From Acinetobacter pullicarnis (lineage in GTDB: Bacteria; Pseudomonadota; Gammaproteobacteria; Pseudomonadales; Moraxellaceae), in the NCBI RefSeq assembly GCF_006352475.1, contig NZ_VCMZ01000001.1, positions 3,905,479 through 3,969,478 of the forward strand: a stretch of DNA of 64,000 bases, read 5' to 3'. Shown piece after piece: positions 17,201 to 25,479 of this stretch. The first letter of the stretch is position 1. Each line of letters starts with the position of its first letter. The translations under genes and the position numbers were made by a program. The notes beneath the pieces are model-generated. The model had not been told where the DNA came from. It ran no database searches and worked only from the letters and a program-made list of their open reading frames with translations.

Positions 17201-18502
17201 ATGAAAGAAGTTGTATTAAACGATCTGATTGATCAGCAAAAGCTCGGAGCGTATCAAAAATTCATTTTGATCGTCTGTCTGTTGCTTATGATTATGGATG
17301 GTTACGATATCCAAGCCATGGCGTATGCCGCGCCAATGGTAATCGATGCTTGGAATGTTGAAAAAGCCATGCTCGGTGTTGTGTTCAGTGCCAGCTTATT
17401 CGGCCTATTCCTCGGCTCTCTGCTATTAAGTTCTTTATCGGATCGCATAGGCAGACGACCAATTCTGCTGTTTTCGACCTTTGCATTTTCCATCCTCATG
17501 CTCGCCACACCGCACGTTCAGAATATTGAACAATTGGCTGTCATTCGCTTTATTACAGGGATATTCCTTGGCGGCATCATGCCCAATGCCATGGCTTATA
17601 GTGCCGAAATTGTTCCGCAAAAATACCGTATTCTGACCATGATGATCGTTTCCTGTGGTTATACCGTCGGGGCAATGCTCGGTGGTGGTATTTCAGCGCT
17701 GTTGATCCCAATTGGTGGATGGCCTGCAATTTTTTATTTTGGCGGCATTATCCCACTGATTTTATTTGTGATTATGTGGCTAAAAATGCCTGAGTCGCTG
17801 CAATTCATGGGCGCGAATGGCAAAAGTGATCATAAGGTCGTGCACTGGTTACAACGCTTCTATCCAGCATTGAATTTAGCCAACAATACGAAAGTGATCA
17901 TTAATGCTGACGTTGAAAGCAAAAAATCACCGTTGGATCTGTTTAGAAATAAACGTGCATTTTTCACGTCATCTATTTGGATTATCAGTATTTTAAACAT
18001 GATCAGTTTGTACTTTTTGGCAAACTGGTTACCAACGCTTGCCAAAGAATCTGGTTTGACCTTAAACCAAGCCTTACTGATCGGCTCAACCCTACAATTG
18101 GGCGGTACGCTCGGTAGTATCTGGATGGGTCTAAAAATCAGCAAACTTGGTTTTTATAAAGTATTGGTGCCTGTGTTTATTGTGGCCGTTGCCAGTGTTG
18201 CACTGATCGGTTATGCCGTCGATCATCTGGCGCTGTTATTTGTGGTGGTATTCATTGCAGGCTTTGCCATTGTCGGTGGACAACCCGCAATTAACGCACT
18301 CTCTGCCAATTTCTATCCATCCTCATTACGCACCACAGGGGTGGGCTGGAGTATCGGTATTGCACGTTTAGGTTCGGTTGTTGGACCACTATTCGGCGGT
18401 TACCTCTCTCAATCCATTCATATCAGTAACCTCTTTGTGATCGCAGCAATTCCATCGCTCTTGGTGATTGGCATGCTGATGGTACAAAAAAAATATAAAT
18501 AA
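17201..18502 (+). CDS. Aromatic acid:H+ symporter (AAHS) family MFS transporter, first paralogue
   Basis: A 433-residue twelve-segment transporter of the PcaK/BenK type, importing an aromatic acid with protons. It shows MDGYDIQAMAYAAP in the first segment with the membrane Asp of the family, LSSLSDRIGRRP after segment two, and GYTVGAMLGGGISALLIP in segment five. AAGGA at 17190-17194 abuts an ATG at 17195, so the ATG at 17201, six bases on, is the likely start. It follows the IclR gene and has matching operators upstream, so homogentisate or a related phenolic acid is a plausible substrate. A close paralogue lies at 20255. Confidence 0.9.
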   Translation: MKEVVLNDLIDQQKLGAYQKFILIVCLLLMIMDGYDIQAMAYAAPMVIDAWNVEKAMLGVVFSASLFGLFLGSLLLSSLSDRIGRRPILLFSTFAFSILMLATPHVQNIEQLAVIRFITGIFLGGIMPNAMAYSAEIVPQKYRILTMMIVSCGYTVGAMLGGGISALLIPIGGWPAIFYFGGIIPLILFVIMWLKMPESLQFMGANGKSDHKVVHWLQRFYPALNLANNTKVIINADVESKKSPLDLFRNKRAFFTSSIWIISILNMISLYFLANWLPTLAKESGLTLNQALLIGSTLQLGGTLGSIWMGLKISKLGFYKVLVPVFIVAVASVALIGYAVDHLALLFVVVFIAGFAIVGGQPAINALSANFYPSSLRTTGVGWSIGIARLGSVVGPLFGGYLSQSIHISNLFVIAAIPSLLVIGMLMVQKKYK

Positions 18503-18517
18503 TTAAGCATATTTGAT

Positions 18518-18555
18518 AGGCCAAAGTGTAGGAAAAATCACTTTGGCCTTTGAAT
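18518..18555 (+). terminator. Rho-independent terminator after the first AAHS transporter gene
   Basis: A perfect 11-bp stem (18518-18528 AGGCCAAAGTG with 18539-18549 CACTTTGGCCT) is followed by T-rich sequence. It partly separates the transporter gene from the porin gene 53 bp further on. Confidence 0.8.
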
Positions 18556-18607
18556 TTTATTTTTCATTTTTTCTGCTTCATTTCATCTTAACGGATAGCA
18601 TACGCAT

Positions 18608-19825
18608 ATGAAAAAAGGACTTTTTTACACGCTTTCCACGCTCAGCTTCATGTTGTCTGCCGAGCTGCATGCCCAGGAAAGTAAAGATCACTGGCTGCTC
18701 ACATTTCGCAATGCTTATATCGATCGCAATTATGAAGCGCTACCAGATGCTGGCAGTTGGTCACAAGCAGCTTCATTATTTTATACATCGGATCTCTATG
18801 ACACTCCATTGCAGCTTGCAAACCAGCCGATTCAAATCGGTGTTGATGCGTCTGCCCAATATGCGGTGCGCTTAAGTGGCGATAAGCATGTAGATGATGT
18901 TTCGCTCCCATTTAAAAATGGATCACAAGCTTCGGATCAACTGAAGTATGGCGGCACCTTAAAAGTTGCCTATGACAAGACCATGTTACGCGTGGGAGAG
19001 CTCTGGCTTGATACCCCAATCACTGCCGTCGATAAAAGCCGTCAGTTATGGACCTCGTACTGGGGCGCAAACTTAAGCTCACACGTGACAGATAAACTTA
19101 AAGTAGAGTTGGGCCGTGTCACCAAAGTCTCCGCTCGAAATGGCGAAGATTTTGAGAAGTTTTCGATGAATCGAGGGGCAAATCAATCGAGTGGGCTGAA
19201 TTATTTGGATTTACGCTATCAGCTCACCCCGAGCATCAAGGGTGAATATTATTTTGGTCAGATGGAAGACCTCTATCAAACCCACTATGTCGGACTAGAA
19301 CACCTTTGGAAACCAGAGACCTTCACGCTTCAATCTAAATTGAAATATTTCACCAGCAAAGAAGATGGTTCGCAAATTAAAGTCGACAGCCAAAATTTTG
19401 GGATCATTGAGACCTTAAGTGTTCAGAAACATCGGTTCAGTTTGGGCTATCAACAGTTCTTCGGTGACACCGCCTATCCTTTAATGGATGGTTTCTTGCC
19501 TGAAACCTATATGGTGAATTGGAATGTGACACCTTTTGTAAAAAAAGATGAAAAGTCTTATCACGCGATTTATCAATATGACTTTAATGACTATGTTGCT
19601 GGTTTATCTACGATTTTAAAATATTCTTATGGTCATGGTTTTAAGGATGCCAAAGGGCGCAACAACAAAGAAACCGAAGCCATTGTGATCCTCAATTATG
19701 CATTTCAACAGCCTTATCTCAAAGGGGTCAGTGTGCAAGCGGTGAATATCAATTATGACAATAAACATGGCAACAATGATTTTACCGAGAACCGCATCTT
19801 TGTGAATTATCAAAAAGCTTTCTAA
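18608..19825 (+). CDS. OprD-family outer-membrane porin
   Basis: A 405-residue outer-membrane protein with a clear signal peptide (MKKGLFYTLSTLSFMLSAELHAQ). The body alternates short beta strands and loops and ends in an aromatic residue (NYQKAF), as beta barrels do. ITAVDKSRQLWTSYWGANL and SGLNYLDLRYQLTPSIKGEYYFG are typical of OprD porins, which take up organic acids and amino acids. Its place between two AAHS inner-membrane transporters suggests a matched outer-membrane entry route for the same aromatic acid. It has its own downstream hairpin. Confidence 0.88.
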   Translation: MKKGLFYTLSTLSFMLSAELHAQESKDHWLLTFRNAYIDRNYEALPDAGSWSQAASLFYTSDLYDTPLQLANQPIQIGVDASAQYAVRLSGDKHVDDVSLPFKNGSQASDQLKYGGTLKVAYDKTMLRVGELWLDTPITAVDKSRQLWTSYWGANLSSHVTDKLKVELGRVTKVSARNGEDFEKFSMNRGANQSSGLNYLDLRYQLTPSIKGEYYFGQMEDLYQTHYVGLEHLWKPETFTLQSKLKYFTSKEDGSQIKVDSQNFGIIETLSVQKHRFSLGYQQFFGDTAYPLMDGFLPETYMVNWNVTPFVKKDEKSYHAIYQYDFNDYVAGLSTILKYSYGHGFKDAKGRNNKETEAIVILNYAFQQPYLKGVSVQAVNINYDNKHGNNDFTENRIFVNYQKAF

Positions 19826-20254
19826 AACTGCAATCGATCCATACTGACTTTTCCTTCGGGCAAAGTCAGTATGCCGCTAAACACAACAGCCTTTACTAAC
19901 CCCGATCACTTCAAGCATCGAATAATTCAAACCTAAGAACAAAAGTAGGGTTAATTTTATACAGTCAGTAATTCAAATTCATTGGAAAATGCTTTAGTTT
20001 TAAGACACTTTCAAGCTTTTAATTCAACAATACTTTATTTTCATTGCAAAAATACATCATTTTTTTTGAACTCAATATTTGATTTCACTCAACCTAAATG
20101 ACGGGTTCTTTATATCAATAGATTTAAATAGCATTTTTCTGATGCATTTCTTTATTCGTCATCATCTCATCTTATGCCGATCATAACCCACTTGATCACC
20201 CAGCAGCGCAGAGATAGCCAGCATGACTTTTATAAGCAGGTAATAATAATTCGT
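19826..20254. other. Intergenic region between the porin gene and the second AAHS gene
   Basis: This 429-bp AT-rich stretch begins with the hairpin at 19840-19873. Upstream of the second transporter I looked for the TTAC-N7-GTAA operator found before the first one and did not see it, so the two paralogues may be regulated differently. The in-frame extension of the second transporter to 20174 is unlikely to be translated. Confidence 0.5.
19840..19873 (+). terminator. Hairpin after the OprD-type porin gene
   Basis: A perfect 12-bp stem (19840-19851 CATACTGACTTT with 19862-19873 AAAGTCAGTATG) with a ten-base loop containing TTCG starts 15 bp after the stop codon. No long T-run follows, so it may also act as an mRNA 3' end stabiliser. 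Confidence 0.6.
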
Positions 20255-21571
20255 ATGAAAGACATCATATTAACTGATCTGATTAATCAACAAAAAGTGG
20301 GAAGATCTCAAAAATTTATTCTGAGCATCTGCCTGTTATTGATGATCATGGATGGCTATGACATCCAAGCCATGGCTTATGCAGCGCCCATCATCATCGA
20401 TATTTGGGAAGTCGAAAAAGCCATGTTAGGGGTGGTGTTTAGCGCCAGCTTATTGGGTCTTTTTATCGGATCGCTTGTGCTCAGCTCACTGTCTGACCGC
20501 TTTGGCAGACGTCCAATTCTGCTTTTTTCCACCTTGGCTTTTTCTGTACTGATGCTGGTCACACCGCATGTGCATACGATTGAGCAGTTGGCAGCAATGC
20601 GCTTAGTGACGGGTATATTCTTAGGTGGCATCATGCCGAATGCCATGGCCTATAGTGCAGAGCTCGTCCCATATAAATACCGTATTCGCACCATGATGAT
20701 CATCTCATGTGGTTATACCGTGGGTGCTATGCTTGGCGGTGCGATTTCGGCCGTATTGATTCCAATTGGCGGATGGCAAGCAATTTTCTATTTTGGTGGC
20801 ATTATTCCATTGATTCTATTTGCGATCATGTTTTTTAAGCTGCCTGAATCACTGCAATTTTTAAGTACACATCCTAAAAATGATCGCAGCATCATACGCA
20901 ACCTAAAGCGCTTCTATCCAAGCTTAAACCTCGATGAAAATCGTAAAATTTTCAGAAACACAGCGCCCGAAGCCAAGCAGTCACCTTTGGATCTATTTCG
21001 AAATAAGCGTGCATTTTTCACGTCCTCCATTTGGATTATTAGTGTTCTAAATATGATCAGTTTGTATTTCTTGGCGAACTGGTTACCGACACTGGCCAAC
21101 CAATCTGGCCTCAGTCTGAATCAATCCTTACTGATTGGTTCAACGCTGCTCTTTGGTGGGACCTTCGGTACGCTTTTAATGGGCTTTAAAATCGACAAAT
21201 TCGGCTTTTATAAAGTATTGCTGCCTATATTTGTGCTGGCCGTTGCCAGTATTGCCATGATCGGCTATAGCGTTAATCATCTCAATTTGCTGTTTGTGGT
21301 GGTATTCCTCGCAGGCTTTACCATTGTGGGCGGACAACCTGCGATTAATGCACTCTCCGCAAGCTTCTATCCTGCATCCTTGCGTACAACAGGAGTGGGC
21401 TGGAGTATTGGCATCGCACGTTTGGGTTCGGTGATTGGCCCGTTATTAGGTGGATATCTGTCTCAAAGCATGAGTATAAATCACTTGTTTTTGGTTGCCG
21501 CAGTTCCGTCGCTATTGGTGGTTGGCATGCTGTCCATTCAAGCCAAATATAAACAACCTGCAAGCACTTAA
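20255..21571 (+). CDS. Aromatic acid:H+ symporter (AAHS) family MFS transporter, second paralogue
   Basis: A 438-residue transporter closely similar along its whole length to the protein at 17201. Both have MDGYDIQAMAYAAP, SLSDRFGRRPILLFST or nearly so, and FRNKRAFFTSSIWIIS. The pair therefore arose by duplication, with the porin gene now between them. The start at 20255 is chosen because homology with the paralogue begins there (MKDIILTDLINQQK beside MKEVVLNDLIDQQK); the 27 in-frame codons upstream have no counterpart. The ribosome site is weak. The substrate is probably an aromatic acid related to that of the first copy. Confidence 0.88.
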   Translation: MKDIILTDLINQQKVGRSQKFILSICLLLMIMDGYDIQAMAYAAPIIIDIWEVEKAMLGVVFSASLLGLFIGSLVLSSLSDRFGRRPILLFSTLAFSVLMLVTPHVHTIEQLAAMRLVTGIFLGGIMPNAMAYSAELVPYKYRIRTMMIISCGYTVGAMLGGAISAVLIPIGGWQAIFYFGGIIPLILFAIMFFKLPESLQFLSTHPKNDRSIIRNLKRFYPSLNLDENRKIFRNTAPEAKQSPLDLFRNKRAFFTSSIWIISVLNMISLYFLANWLPTLANQSGLSLNQSLLIGSTLLFGGTFGTLLMGFKIDKFGFYKVLLPIFVLAVASIAMIGYSVNHLNLLFVVVFLAGFTIVGGQPAINALSASFYPASLRTTGVGWSIGIARLGSVIGPLLGGYLSQSMSINHLFLVAAVPSLLVVGMLSIQAKYKQPAST

Positions 21572-21582
21572 ACCTTAAAGCC

Positions 21583-21604
21583 CAAGTGACAGCATCATCA
21601 CTTG
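21583..21604 (+). terminator. Weak hairpin between convergent genes
   Basis: CAAGTGA (21583-21589) pairs with TCACTTG (21598-21604), with further AAGC/GCTT pairing outside. No T-run is present. It lies between the second AAHS gene and the siderophore-interacting protein gene. Confidence 0.35.
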
Positions 21605-21637
21605 AGCTTGCATCAATGCTTCGATCAGTAATTGGGT

Positions 21638-22369
21638 TTAATCACGATAATCATGCTCCCCCAGTTTCCAATAGCCTTTGCTGCTGATTTTAGCCGGATT
21701 TAAGTTTTTGCTTTCCAACCAAAATGCCCTCCAACTTTTCACCCAACGTGCTTCACCGGCAATCCACACTTGGCCATTGCCTCGCAAGGCATTTATATCC
21801 TTGATGATATAGTTTCGATTGGCATTCATTTCTGGTCGAACAGCCAAGGTTCTCCAACGGATTTTCATGCTAGCTTTGTTGTGAATGTCTTGCTTATCAC
21901 TCAAGGCGTCTACTACAAAGAACGCGCTGACTTTCAAGTGCGCGGGTAGGGATTCTATAATCCGAATCGCAGCAGGTAATGCCGTTAAATCTGCGGCGAT
22001 CCAGAGCCATTCCGAATCGGGTTCCAACACAAAACCTGCACTGCGAGGTCCTGCAATATTGACACAATCCCCCGGTTGGCAATGGCGTGCCCACGCTGAT
22101 ACCGTTCCCGTTTCACGGTCATTGCCATGCATCACAAAATCAATGGAAATGGTAGATTTAACATGGTCAATATCACGCAAAGTATAGGCACGACCTTTAA
22201 TGCCTGGTGGGAAAATTTTAATCCAAGCTCCCGCGACTTGAATACCAGGGCTGGATAACCAAGCACTGAGTTCTGGTCCACCGAGAACCACGCGGCGCAT
22301 ATGGGTTGTCACTTGCGTCGCGGATAACACAATGCAGTTCATTTGTGGTTTCTGTTTCTCAAGCATCAT
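21638..22369 (-). CDS. Siderophore-interacting protein (FAD-dependent ferric-siderophore reductase, SIP/ViuB family)
   Basis: Members of this family reduce ferric siderophores in the cytoplasm to release iron, using FAD and NAD(P)H. The roughly 243-residue protein has the FAD-binding GRAYTLRDID motif, DFVMHGNDRETGTVSAWARHC for the flavin phosphate, the strand EWLWIAADLTALPAAIRI near residue 130, and VWIAGEARWVKSWRAF near the C-terminus. The frame is open to a TTG at 22390, but the ATG at 22369 fits better. It lies four bases after the stop of a 55-residue frame, suggesting translational coupling. A LysR gene is divergent upstream. Confidence 0.88.
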   Translation of the reverse strand: MMLEKQKPQMNCIVLSATQVTTHMRRVVLGGPELSAWLSSPGIQVAGAWIKIFPPGIKGRAYTLRDIDHVKSTISIDFVMHGNDRETGTVSAWARHCQPGDCVNIAGPRSAGFVLEPDSEWLWIAADLTALPAAIRIIESLPAHLKVSAFFVVDALSDKQDIHNKASMKIRWRTLAVRPEMNANRNYIIKDINALRGNGQVWIAGEARWVKSWRAFWLESKNLNPAKISSKGYWKLGEHDYRD

Positions 22370-22373
22370 TGTT

Positions 22374-22541
22374 CTACTTACCTGTTTCAATCTGATGCAG
22401 CCCAGCGCTTGGAAGCTTAGCGGCTCTGCGATGGACTGCTTTTAAAATACGATTAAAGCTGCCGAAATGGCGGCTAAAATAAAGTGGATATTGCATTTTA
22501 AAGCCATATTGACGCATGTAATTCATGAAAATGGTTCCCAT
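22374..22541 (-). CDS. Small basic hypothetical protein (55 residues) coupled to the siderophore-interacting protein gene
   Basis: A 55-codon frame starts at the ATG at 22541 and stops four bases before the likely start of the downstream gene. The product is basic and aromatic-rich (it begins MGTIFMNYMRQYGFKMQYPL and includes HRRAAKLPSAG). I do not recognise it, and it has no signal peptide or membrane segment. Alternative ATGs at codons 6 and 9 exist and no strong ribosome site is seen. The tight junction with the siderophore-interacting gene argues for a real leader or partner gene. Confidence 0.5.
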   Translation of the reverse strand: MGTIFMNYMRQYGFKMQYPLYFSRHFGSFNRILKAVHRRAAKLPSAGLHQIETGK

Positions 22542-22542
22542 A

Positions 22543-22561
22543 AGAACTTGTTTTCATTATC
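22543..22561 (-). promoter_or_regulatory. Possible Fur-box-like sequence
   Basis: Read on the minus strand, GATAATGAAAACAAGTTCT matches the 19-bp Fur box consensus at about 12 positions, with the left half GATAATGA intact. It lies directly before the small gene that leads the siderophore-interacting protein unit, where iron control would be expected. The match is only moderate. Confidence 0.3.
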
Positions 22562-22606
22562 TGTAATCTTTAGGATTGCATATATAGACTAAGTGGTAAG
22601 GAATAC

Positions 22607-23536
22607 TTGCAAAAAATGCAATCCATGGACTTAAACTTATTAATGGCGCTTGATGCCTTACTCACAGAAGGCAGTGTGACCGGTGCTGCGGAGCGCTTAC
22701 AACTGAGTGTTCCAGCCATGAGTCGTACCCTTGATCGGATTCGAAAAATGCTTGGCGATCCGTTATTTGTCAGAGCTGGTCGTGGTTTAGTTCCTACACC
22801 TCGTGCTGAACAGCTCAGAGAACCGGTCCATTTATTAATCGCACAAGCACAGCAACTGCTGGCCAAAGAACACGATTTTGATGTACATGCGATGCGCCGA
22901 GTATTTACCATTCGCGCAGATGACGGTGCAGTGGCGTTGCTCGCGCCCTTAATCATTGAAAAAATGGCACAACTCGCCCCGCGATCGACCATCCGTTTTA
23001 TTGGCCAAGGCAAACAAGATGTGATCGCACTTCGAGAAGGTAAGGTCGATTTAGATATTGGCGTGATTGAAGATTTGGGCCCAGAAATTATGCGCCAAAC
23101 ACTCTTTCAAGATCGTTTTATTGCTGTTTTCCGTCAGCAAAATCCGCTCTCAACACATGCAAATTTAACGGCTGAAGCCTTGGCACAAGCCCAACACGTG
23201 ACGGTTTCACGTCGTGGTTTACTCAGTGGTCCGGTCGATATTGCTTTGGCCAAAGTTGGATTATCTCGACATATCAATGCGGTCACTCAATCCTTTGCAG
23301 AGGCGATTCTTATTACACGTGCCACCAATTTGGTGGCAACTGTCCCTGATTTACTCACCCTCGCCATGCGAGATGAAATGCAACAACGTGCGCTGCCATT
23401 TGAAACCCCATGGGTTACCATTTCGCATGCATGGCATCCACGTTTCAATAATGATTATGAACACAAGGTTTTAAGACAAATCGTTTATGAAATTTGTCAT
23501 GAGCCACAGTTTAACCATCAAAGCCTCGACGCTTAG
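22607..23536 (+). CDS. LysR-family transcriptional regulator
   Basis: A regulator of about 309 residues in the NodD/LinR-like LysR subgroup. The N-terminal helix-turn-helix is MDLNLLMALDALLTEGSVT followed by GAAERLQLSVPAMSRTL, then the linker helix and an effector domain with EGKVDLDIGVIEDLGP. The frame can start at a TTG at 22607, five bases after AAGGA, or at ATGs at 22616 and 22625; the TTG is best placed for the ribosome site. It is divergent from the siderophore-interacting protein unit and may regulate it. A strong terminator follows. Confidence 0.87.
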   Translation: MQKMQSMDLNLLMALDALLTEGSVTGAAERLQLSVPAMSRTLDRIRKMLGDPLFVRAGRGLVPTPRAEQLREPVHLLIAQAQQLLAKEHDFDVHAMRRVFTIRADDGAVALLAPLIIEKMAQLAPRSTIRFIGQGKQDVIALREGKVDLDIGVIEDLGPEIMRQTLFQDRFIAVFRQQNPLSTHANLTAEALAQAQHVTVSRRGLLSGPVDIALAKVGLSRHINAVTQSFAEAILITRATNLVATVPDLLTLAMRDEMQQRALPFETPWVTISHAWHPRFNNDYEHKVLRQIVYEICHEPQFNHQSLDA

Positions 23537-23580
23537 AACGCAACATCACCATTTTATCCCCCCATATCTCGCCCATAAAA

Positions 23581-23615
23581 AAAGGCTGAACCCTATTTAA
23601 AAGGTTCAGCCTTTT
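23581..23615 (+). terminator. Rho-independent terminator
   Basis: A perfect 12-bp stem (23581-23592 AAAGGCTGAACC with 23603-23614 GGTTCAGCCTTT) ends in T's and is preceded by A's, so it can work in both directions between the LysR gene and the small genes on the other strand. Confidence 0.85.
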
Positions 23616-23688
23616 TGCCCATTCATATGCTTATTTGCATGCTTTAATACGCATTATTGAATGGGGCTTTTCGTCAAAGTAATCGCAA

Positions 23689-23802
23689 TTACTTCTGAGC
23701 TTTCAACTCTTTTTTGAGTTGTTTTACTTTGCTTTCATGTTTTGAAATTTTTGCAAGACGTGCTTTGATCTTCTGTTTCAACGATTTTACTTGCTTAGAC
23801 AT
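23689..23802 (-). CDS. Very small lysine-rich protein (37 residues)
   Basis: The frame runs from the ATG at 23802 to a TAA at 23689 and encodes 37 residues, starting MSKQVKSLKQKIKARL. About one third of the residues are lysine, and the rest suggests one long amphipathic, possibly coiled-coil helix. GGAGT lies before the start, where the upstream 64-residue gene ends four bases away. The two probably form an operon. The function is unknown; such a basic helix could bind nucleic acid or a partner protein. Confidence 0.6.
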   Translation of the reverse strand: MSKQVKSLKQKIKARLAKISKHESKVKQLKKELKAQK

Positions 23803-23806
23803 AATG

Positions 23807-24001
23807 TCACTCCTTGGTTTGAGTATCAGTACTTTGATGATATTTCACAAAGTTACGGATAAATTTTCTTAATTCACGTGCCGCACTGGTATCAAGTTCA
23901 TCACACAAACTAACGAACTCATCACGTTCAGCGCTATTGATGCGAATTAAGAGCTGTCCATCTTTTTTGCTCGCCTTGGTTTTTTTGGGTAAATCAGTCA
24001 T
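23807..24001 (-). CDS. Small protein with ribbon-helix-helix-like pattern (64 residues)
   Basis: The protein starts with a lysine-rich tail (MTDLPKKTKASKKDG). A strand then two helices follow (QLLIRINSAERDEFVSLCDE, then SAARELRKFIRNFV), a pattern like CopG/Arc ribbon-helix-helix DNA-binding proteins. It precedes a 37-residue lysine-rich gene by four bases. Such an arrangement resembles a small regulatory or toxin-antitoxin unit, but I recognise neither partner as a known toxin. The family call is tentative. Confidence 0.6.
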   Translation of the reverse strand: MTDLPKKTKASKKDGQLLIRINSAERDEFVSLCDELDTSAARELRKFIRNFVKYHQSTDTQTKE

Positions 24002-24207
24002 CGCTTCTTTCTCCCAACCAAGGTAACAACCTAAAATGTATATACATCATATATACCTTTTTCATTAAAAGCAACCATTAGATTCTTATCGATATTTTAC
24101 ATCGAATATCTAAAAATCTGAAAATTGTTGCAACTTATCGATCAAAGGCACCTACAAATCGGCAATTTGATGATTTTTGGAATATGTGGCTTGAACTTTA
24201 TTTGGCG

Positions 24208-24927
24208 CTATTGAATAACCGTAGAAAATATTTCTGAGCTGCCATTGTCGTTAATCACCTCATAACTGATCTGTTGATTTTGTTGTAGATCGAGTTCGGA
24301 CTGACGTAGTTTTTCAGATGAAAATGGAGCAATCATAAGTGAGGTGTTGTAATTTTTCTGCTTACCCACAGCAAGATAAATCAATTTATTTAAACTTATG
24401 TAATACGGTGATGGATTTGATATTTCTACGGCTTGCAGCGTTGACTGATATTTAAAGGTTAAAGATTTGAATGCCGTTTCCAATGACGGCTTTAAACCTG
24501 TCGGTCGATAAAAAAGCTTAATCCGACTACGAATGGAAATTCTGAGTTTATTCTCACCCACTTCTGCTTGAGCTATTGGTGGAATATCTAAAATATTAAA
24601 CCAAAATAATGATTCCTTATCCTGTGGAAGCAGAGAAACTGCTTTAGGAATGACTCGAAGCTGCTGACCTTTTTTCGGCTCAAGCCGTGTTAATGAGGGG
24701 ATGACCATTAAAGGGAGCTGCGGATTCTCCAGAATGATCTTTGGATCCCCATCATCAAGCCAAGCCTGAATTAATGCAGGTTGATCACCAATATTATTCA
24801 ATTGCACACTGACACTTTTGGCCGTAGAGGGAAAGATGATACGCGTTCCAGCAATGGTTACATCAGCAATCGTAGTCGTCGCAACTAAAAATAAAGTGAT
24901 GCCATATAAAATAGGTAAAAGGCTCAC
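24208..24927 (-). CDS. Pilus assembly chaperone, PapD-like
   Basis: A 239-residue periplasmic chaperone with a signal peptide (MSLLPILYGITLFLVATTTIADV). Two immunoglobulin-like domains follow, with the family hallmarks TRIIFPSTAKSVSVQLNN, LFWFNILDIPP and RIKLFYRPTGLKP, which carry the conserved Arg and Lys that hold pilin C-termini. Such chaperones act by donor-strand complementation and hand subunits to an outer-membrane usher. The pilin gene lies just upstream, 18 bp away, but no usher gene follows. The unit thus looks incomplete, or depends on an usher encoded elsewhere. Confidence 0.88.
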   Translation of the reverse strand: MSLLPILYGITLFLVATTTIADVTIAGTRIIFPSTAKSVSVQLNNIGDQPALIQAWLDDGDPKIILENPQLPLMVIPSLTRLEPKKGQQLRVIPKAVSLLPQDKESLFWFNILDIPPIAQAEVGENKLRISIRSRIKLFYRPTGLKPSLETAFKSLTFKYQSTLQAVEISNPSPYYISLNKLIYLAVGKQKNYNTSLMIAPFSSEKLRQSELDLQQNQQISYEVINDNGSSEIFSTVIQ

Positions 24928-24945
24928 ATCTACTCTCCGGCAGAA

Positions 24946-25479
24946 TTATTTATAGATGATCGTATAATTAACATCACTGACCACATCACCCGCAGTCGCT
25001 GCTCCAGCTGAATAATACTGCGCATAATATTTATAGGCGCTATCCATCACTTTAGTTGATTGCTGAGTGCCCCAGTTTTCTGTCAAATTTATCGGTCTTT
25101 TTTCATTGGACAATAATCGAACTTCAACATTCTGAGCATCACCGCTATTTTTTAAACGACCATCAGCATGAAGTGATGGGTTATTCGGCTCAAAATAAAT
25201 ACCTGCAACTTTTGTGGTCACGTCACATTTTTCATTTTCAGCAGATGTAATGGTGATATTAAAAGCAGTATCTCCAACCGTACTGCCGATGGTAGATAAG
25301 GTCGGTGGATTAACGCTCGGTAAAATAACGCTGCGGGTTGCACTTGAAGACGTATTAACACCTGCCACACAAGTTTCATCAATGACTTGGCCCGAAAATC
25401 GAACCATACCTGTCGTTGCAAATGCTTGTGAAGCAGCAATAAATGCTGTTGAAGCGATTAGAATTTTAATTATTTTCAT
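24946..25479 (-). CDS. Fimbrial (chaperone-usher) major pilin-like subunit
   Basis: A 177-residue exported protein with a signal peptide ending near FAT (residues 20-22). The FimA-type pattern GMVRFSGQVIDETCVAG contains the first half of the pilin disulfide, ENEKCDVTT holds the second Cys, and the protein ends in VNYTIIYK with the alternating hydrophobic tail and penultimate Tyr recognised by PapD-like chaperones. It is the first gene of a two-gene unit with the chaperone at 24208. No usher or tip adhesin is present. Confidence 0.87.
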   Translation of the reverse strand: MKIIKILIASTAFIAASQAFATTGMVRFSGQVIDETCVAGVNTSSSATRSVILPSVNPPTLSTIGSTVGDTAFNITITSAENEKCDVTTKVAGIYFEPNNPSLHADGRLKNSGDAQNVEVRLLSNEKRPINLTENWGTQQSTKVMDSAYKYYAQYYSAGAATAGDVVSDVNYTIIYK

